Source: Paenibacillus sp. MAHUQ-63 | GTDB taxonomy: Bacteria; Bacillota; Bacilli; Paenibacillales; NBRC-103111 | Assembly: GCF_028765165.1 (NCBI RefSeq) | Contig: NZ_JARADB010000005.1 | Coordinates: forward strand, 248,001-312,000 | Reading direction: 5' to 3' | Length of the DNA stretch: 64,000 nt | In this document: positions 60,501 through 64,000 of the stretch, piece by piece | How the letters are laid out: every line of letters begins with the position of its first letter | How positions within the stretch are numbered: the stretch's first letter is position 1 | The notes under the pieces: model-generated | Databases searched by the model: none | Told to the model about the DNA's origin: nothing | Seen by the model: the letters and a program-made list of their open reading frames with translations, nothing else | Program-made: the position numbers and the translations under genes

Positions 60501-62045
60501 TTAACGATTCAAATATTTCAAAGGATTTTCCAAGCTTCCGTTTTTGTGAATTTCTAAATGCAAATGCACGCCTGTGGAATCGCCTGTACTTCCCATAATG
60601 CCGATTTTATCGCCCTTCTCGACGATGGTGCCCTCTGTGGTCGTAATTTTGCTCAAGTGGCCATACAGCGTCTCGTAACCGTTCAAATGATTGATAATGA
60701 TATAATTGCCGTAATCTGATTTGTACCCGGTTTCGACGACTTTGCCGTTATCGGCCGCCATAATATTCTTATTGCCTGTAATATCGATGCCTTTGTGGAG
60801 CTTGCCCCAGCGAACGCCGTACGTGCTTGAAATGCTCGGGGAAACGACAGGCCATGCGAACTTCCCTGTGCCCTCGCCTTGGATGACTTTGGTACCCTTC
60901 TTCACCTTCGCCGTCACCGGCTGATCGATGATCTCTTCGTCGACCAACTTCTCCTCGGTCATTAAACCGTCGACCTTGGTCACCTGGATCGTCACCTTCT
61001 TCAGCCCGTTCTTGCCAGGCGAAATCGGCTGTACAACCCCTACTCGTTGCGAATCATCCTTGATGTACTCGGTATCATATTGAATTTCTTGATTCTGTAC
61101 GATTTTCTCCGTCGTTTTGACGGATAACGCCGGCTTCAGCACCGTCACATCCAGCTGGCTGCCTAACTTCAGCTTGTCATCCTGGATGCCAGGATTATTA
61201 TCATAGATGAACTGCTTGGTAATTCCTAATTTCTTCGCGATACAGGAGACACAGTCTCCCTCAACGACCGTATATTTGGCAGGCGTTACATCGCCCGTCG
61301 TCAGCTTCTTCACTACATCTTCCGGCTTCGCCAAGTCTTCCGGCTCAATCGGTACTTCCTTCGTATCCACCTGCTGAACGAACTCTACTTTCTCGAGCTC
61401 CGAAGGAGCCGTAGAAATATCCTCGCCCTGACTAGCCGACAACGCAGCAACCTTAGAGGCTTCCTTGCCTTTGGGCGTGTAGGGCGCACTCACTTGCGCC
61501 AGAATTTGATCAGCCGTCTGCTGATCCTTCACAATAGCAATGGCTTTACCGTCTACCTTCAATTCTACCCCGACCGGTTGGGGCACTAACGCCTTATTCA
61601 GCGTTGCAAGGACAGCAGCATCATCCGTTTGCGGTTTGAAAGCCTTTTCAGAGCTGTAGGTGACACCGTTAGTTTTAAGAACGACATGAACGTCTGGGAA
61701 ATTCTTTTGTACCTCAAGAGGTCTTTGCTGCTTATATTCATCAATTATCTTACTGTCGCTGACGACGCCGATTTCTTTGCCGTTCAGCATAACATGATAT
61801 ACATCTACCATTTTCGCTTGCACGTAGATATGCCCTGCAAACGTTATAACCCCTGTCAGTGCGACTGCACCAACTCCCAGAGCAAGAGACCATTTATGTC
61901 GTTTGATTACCGTTAGCGTCGTAGTTGTCGTTAATTCTTCCTGCTGCTTGTCTGATATTGATTCATTTCCGGTCAAGCTTTCTCGCTTCGACTTGAATCT
62001 CTCAATGAGATCCTTGACAAAGCGCATACCCCTGAAACCTGTCAT
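60501..62045 (-). CDS. M23 peptidase with LysM and G5 domains
   Basis: 514 residues. Cytoplasmic N-terminus, one span (~53-72), a long region with VYHVMLNGKEIGVVSD, LysM (~255-300, KYTVVEGDCVSCIAKKLGI), G5 (~305-385), then a LytM-type M23 domain with HKGIDI and HLHLEIH zinc ligands. Membrane-held wall endopeptidase by inference. Oddly the LysM opens GDCVSC where GDTLSG is usual, giving two Cys two residues apart. Start ATG 62045 behind AAGGGAGAAGATC. Upstream of walR in the same direction, so perhaps a WalR target. Confidence 0.92.
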   Translation of the reverse strand: MTGFRGMRFVKDLIERFKSKRESLTGNESISDKQQEELTTTTTLTVIKRHKWSLALGVGAVALTGVITFAGHIYVQAKMVDVYHVMLNGKEIGVVSDSKIIDEYKQQRPLEVQKNFPDVHVVLKTNGVTYSSEKAFKPQTDDAAVLATLNKALVPQPVGVELKVDGKAIAIVKDQQTADQILAQVSAPYTPKGKEASKVAALSASQGEDISTAPSELEKVEFVQQVDTKEVPIEPEDLAKPEDVVKKLTTGDVTPAKYTVVEGDCVSCIAKKLGITKQFIYDNNPGIQDDKLKLGSQLDVTVLKPALSVKTTEKIVQNQEIQYDTEYIKDDSQRVGVVQPISPGKNGLKKVTIQVTKVDGLMTEEKLVDEEIIDQPVTAKVKKGTKVIQGEGTGKFAWPVVSPSISSTYGVRWGKLHKGIDITGNKNIMAADNGKVVETGYKSDYGNYIIINHLNGYETLYGHLSKITTTEGTIVEKGDKIGIMGSTGDSTGVHLHLEIHKNGSLENPLKYLNR

Positions 62046-62358
62046 GATCTTCTCCCTTTGAACGGTTTTGCATCCATGAAGTAATTATTCACAAGCACCC
62101 CAATGATTAATTACTCCAAAATACATAAATAAACCTTGATTAGACATAATATCCATTAAGGATGTCTTCCTTTTGTTAAATTTAACACACTTTCTCTGCC
62201 AATTTCAACAAAATACTCGATATCCATGTGATAGATTCGTGTCCACCGCCAAAAGAAGACGCTAAATTTTCATTTTTTTGGTTAAATATCCAATAGATTT
62301 TACACCCGATTACGAGAAATGACGAATTAGAGTGAAAATTGAAAGGGGAACTGATGAA
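62046..62358. other. divergent spacer with a 14-bp palindrome
   Basis: AT-rich spacer between the M23 gene and the 62359 gene. It holds the perfect palindrome TGTTAAATTTAACA at 62174-62187, a possible operator. No full WalR consensus (two TGTWAH, 5 bp apart) was found by eye, and no gene. Confidence 0.5.
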
Positions 62359-62622
62359 ATGGAAGTCCAGTTGGAAGCTACATTCACAGATCGACTAACG
62401 ATGGAGAAAACAGCGGAAATTCTTCGCTCTCAGGGTGTGCTGGACATTAAATTTAATTATGGCGGCGATGCACAAGCTGTCGATCTTGGAGGCAGCCTCG
62501 TTCAATCCGTTGAATCCTACGCAGCCGCAGAACCGGCTTATGCGCTAACAGTCAGTGTGGAGAAGTCGCGCTACCGCCAAGCGGAAGACACCATCGTGAA
62601 ATATGGCGGACAGCTCCATTAA
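62359..62622 (+). CDS. small conserved-looking hypothetical protein
   Basis: 87 residues. Start ATG 62359 behind GAAAGGGGAACTG; the frame opens earlier. Reads MEVQLEATFTDRLTMEKTAE, then ILRSQGVLDIKFNYGG, then ALTVSVEKSRYRQAEDTI: a beta-alpha-beta-alpha pattern like small ferredoxin-fold or YflT-like stress proteins. No metal or catalytic motif. Function unknown. Converges on the next gene with 2 bp between. Confidence 0.65.
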   Translation: MEVQLEATFTDRLTMEKTAEILRSQGVLDIKFNYGGDAQAVDLGGSLVQSVESYAAAEPAYALTVSVEKSRYRQAEDTIVKYGGQLH

Positions 62623-62624
62623 CA

Positions 62625-63281
62625 TCACGAGTATTTGTTCAGGATGTCCGTCAGCTGTTTGTATTCCGTCTCGTTTAAATACTTTTTGAGCGTATCGTTC
62701 ACTTGTTTCAGCTCATCATTCGTAATGCCGTTTTCCAGCAAAACAGACAAGTGCTGCACTTCGTCTTGCGGCAGCTTGGCAACCACAAGCGAAAATATTT
62801 TCATCTTATCATCACTGGACAGCGCCTCTTTCTTCTTGGCGAAATCCTCGGTCGACATGACGATTTGCTTATCCTGCTCGTTCGCTTCGCTACTTACTCG
62901 CCCCATGACGGCTACAGCATCGTCCTCCGCTCCTCGGGAAGCGCCGCTACCGCTCTCCGTTTCCGGGCTAACACGGTCAGCCGTGCCGGAACTCGGCACG
63001 CTTCCTGACGGGCTGGGACTAGGTGCAGGCTGCGTCGGTGCCGGCGATTCCGCCGGGGCAGCTTGCTTCCCCCCGTCTCTACGCATAACTATATTCAAGT
63101 CATCTGCCAATCTTGCTGCAAATTCACCAAATTGAATCTTTTTACCCAATGCCGGTATCTGATATTGTCGAAATATATCTTCAACATACATGTTCACCAC
63201 ATACCATGTCGTAAACATTGTGATGGATGTAATAAGCACCGAACTGATGATAATTTTGCCGAGCCATGTCAATACTTTCAT
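62625..63281 (-). CDS. membrane-anchored hypothetical protein
   Basis: 218 residues. One N-terminal span (IIISSVLITSITMFTTWYVV), then FRQYQIPALGKKIQFGEFA, a Pro/Ser/Ala-rich low-complexity linker of ~45 residues, and a C-terminal helical domain (EDFAKKKEALSSDDKMKIF, LVVAKLPQDEVQHLSVLLE, LKKYLNETEYKQLTDIL). No known family. Start ATG 63281 has GGCAGGAG upstream. Lies between purA and the wal block. Confidence 0.7.
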   Translation of the reverse strand: MKVLTWLGKIIISSVLITSITMFTTWYVVNMYVEDIFRQYQIPALGKKIQFGEFAARLADDLNIVMRRDGGKQAAPAESPAPTQPAPSPSPSGSVPSSGTADRVSPETESGSGASRGAEDDAVAVMGRVSSEANEQDKQIVMSTEDFAKKKEALSSDDKMKIFSLVVAKLPQDEVQHLSVLLENGITNDELKQVNDTLKKYLNETEYKQLTDILNKYS

Positions 63282-63388
63282 TCTTCTGATCACTCCTGCC
63301 GTTTGGATCAAATGCCTCTCATAAACCGCTTCCTCCTTCCCAGTATTGACGAATTGAGCACCATTAAATCCCTTCCGGGCAAAAAAAG

Positions 63389-63426
63389 AAATCCTCTAAG
63401 CTGCGATTGCGCCTAGAGGATTTTCA
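63389..63426 (-). terminator. purA terminator
   Basis: AAATCCTCTA and TAGAGGATTT pair around 15 nt; T-rich on the minus strand beyond. Confidence 0.8.
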
Positions 63427-63439
63427 TTCATTTTGTCGC

Positions 63440-64000
63440 TTATGCGTAAATTGGACGAACCAGGTTCGTTTGCTCGCGATTGCGGCCAACGGAGAAGATG
63501 GCGATCGGGATGCCTGTCAGCTGGGAAATGCGCTCCACGTAGTGTCTCGCATTCTCAGGCAGATCGCTGAGCGTACGCGCGCCGGACACATCTTCGGACC
63601 AGCCTGGCAGCTCTTCATACACAGCTTCGCATTCGGAAATAGCTTTCAAGCTCGCCGGGTAATGCTCGATGAGTTGGCCGCGGTACATGTAGCCTGTGCA
63701 AATTTTTACCGTATCCAGACCTGTCAGAACGTCGATCGAGTTCAAGGACAAGCCTGTGATGCCGCTAACGCGTCTGGCGTGGCGGACAACGACGCTGTCG
63801 AACCAGCCGACACGGCGCGGACGGCCTGTTACCGTACCGTACTCGAAGCCTTTCTCCCGGATCCAAGCGCCCACTTCATTGTCCAATTCCGTAGGGAATG
63901 GACCGTCGCCGACGCGAGTCGTGTAGGCTTTGGCTACGCCGATGATGTTGTGAATCTTCGTCGGACCTACGCCGGAACCGATACATACGCCGCCGGCCGT
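63440..64000 (-). CDS. purA: adenylosuccinate synthetase, C-terminal part (runs off right edge)
   Basis: The last 186 codons are present; the N-terminus lies beyond 64000. Readable motifs: [46 protein letters not shown] with the IMP/GDP-contact residues, and the C-terminal [20 protein letters not shown]. First committed step from IMP to AMP. purA near walRK is the usual origin-proximal order in bacilli. Confidence 0.95.
   Translation of the reverse strand, partial: TAGGVCIGSGVGPTKIHNIIGVAKAYTTRVGDGPFPTELDNEVGAWIREKGFEYGTVTGRPRRVGWFDSVVVRHARRVSGITGLSLNSIDVLTGLDTVKICTGYMYRGQLIEHYPASLKAISECEAVYEELPGWSEDVSGARTLSDLPENARHYVERISQLTGIPIAIFSVGRNREQTNLVRPIYA

Overview
The window looks like a chromosomal segment of a Paenibacillus-type Firmicute near the replication origin. 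Evidence for this is the block purA - M23 peptidase - walR-walK-walH-walI-walJ - HtrA-type protease - CxxH/CxxC protein - rlmH at the right end, an S-layer-homology protein, and moderate-GC coding DNA with AT-rich, ribosome-binding-site-rich spacers. The genus is an inference. No rRNA, tRNA, CRISPR array, complete insertion sequence or prophage was seen.

Layout. 1-3.5 kb: a ugpB-A-E-like ABC importer with the start of a glycerophosphodiester phosphodiesterase. 3.5-13.3 kb: two MgtC/SapB paralogues, a giant S-layer-anchored protein, the RNA-binding antiterminator GlpP, a metallo-beta-lactamase-fold hydrolase and a HAD phosphatase; three of these transcription units start with a consensus promoter and a long terminator-like leader hairpin. 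13.3-16 kb: a plasmid-like segregation operon (ParM actin, ParR-like adaptor, winged-helix protein) beside a 16-unit 7-bp tandem array. 16-21.4 kb: a sugar porter and a three-component sugar-sensing system. 21.6-26.9 kb: metabolic genes and a c-di-GMP enzyme. 27-32.5 kb: a VTC polyphosphate polymerase - DUF4956 - Cthe_2159-like lipoprotein operon, divergent from a two-component system.

32.5-34.2 kb is a decayed stretch: a broken flavin-dependent monooxygenase gene and a 512-bp-period duplication carrying a hairpin element. 34.2-38.1 kb holds a TetR-VanR-VanS-VanY-VanZ-like operon without vanHAX. 38.3-52 kb is a mosaic of small accessory units (SDR, YdeI-like, deaminase, MerR with two SRPBCC proteins, TerC, BlaI/BlaR1-like pair, catalase, beta-propeller protein, HxlR, dehalogenase, orphan trpB). 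52.3-64 kb is the conserved origin-proximal block.

The most interesting observations are: (1) two matching leader attenuators in front of the mgtC1 unit and the glpP-mgtC2 unit, each with an upstream copy of the terminator's 3' strand and compensatory base changes between copies; (2) the 7-bp x 16 iteron array next to the chromosomal parM operon, a candidate centromere; (3) identical promoter geometry (two 11-bp direct repeats, 7 bp, -10 box) on both sides of the intergenic region dividing the VTC operon from its two-component system; (4) a 21-bp-spaced direct repeat between the YesN-like regulator and the sugar porter. All promoter, operator and RNA calls are by eye; no database search or folding was run.
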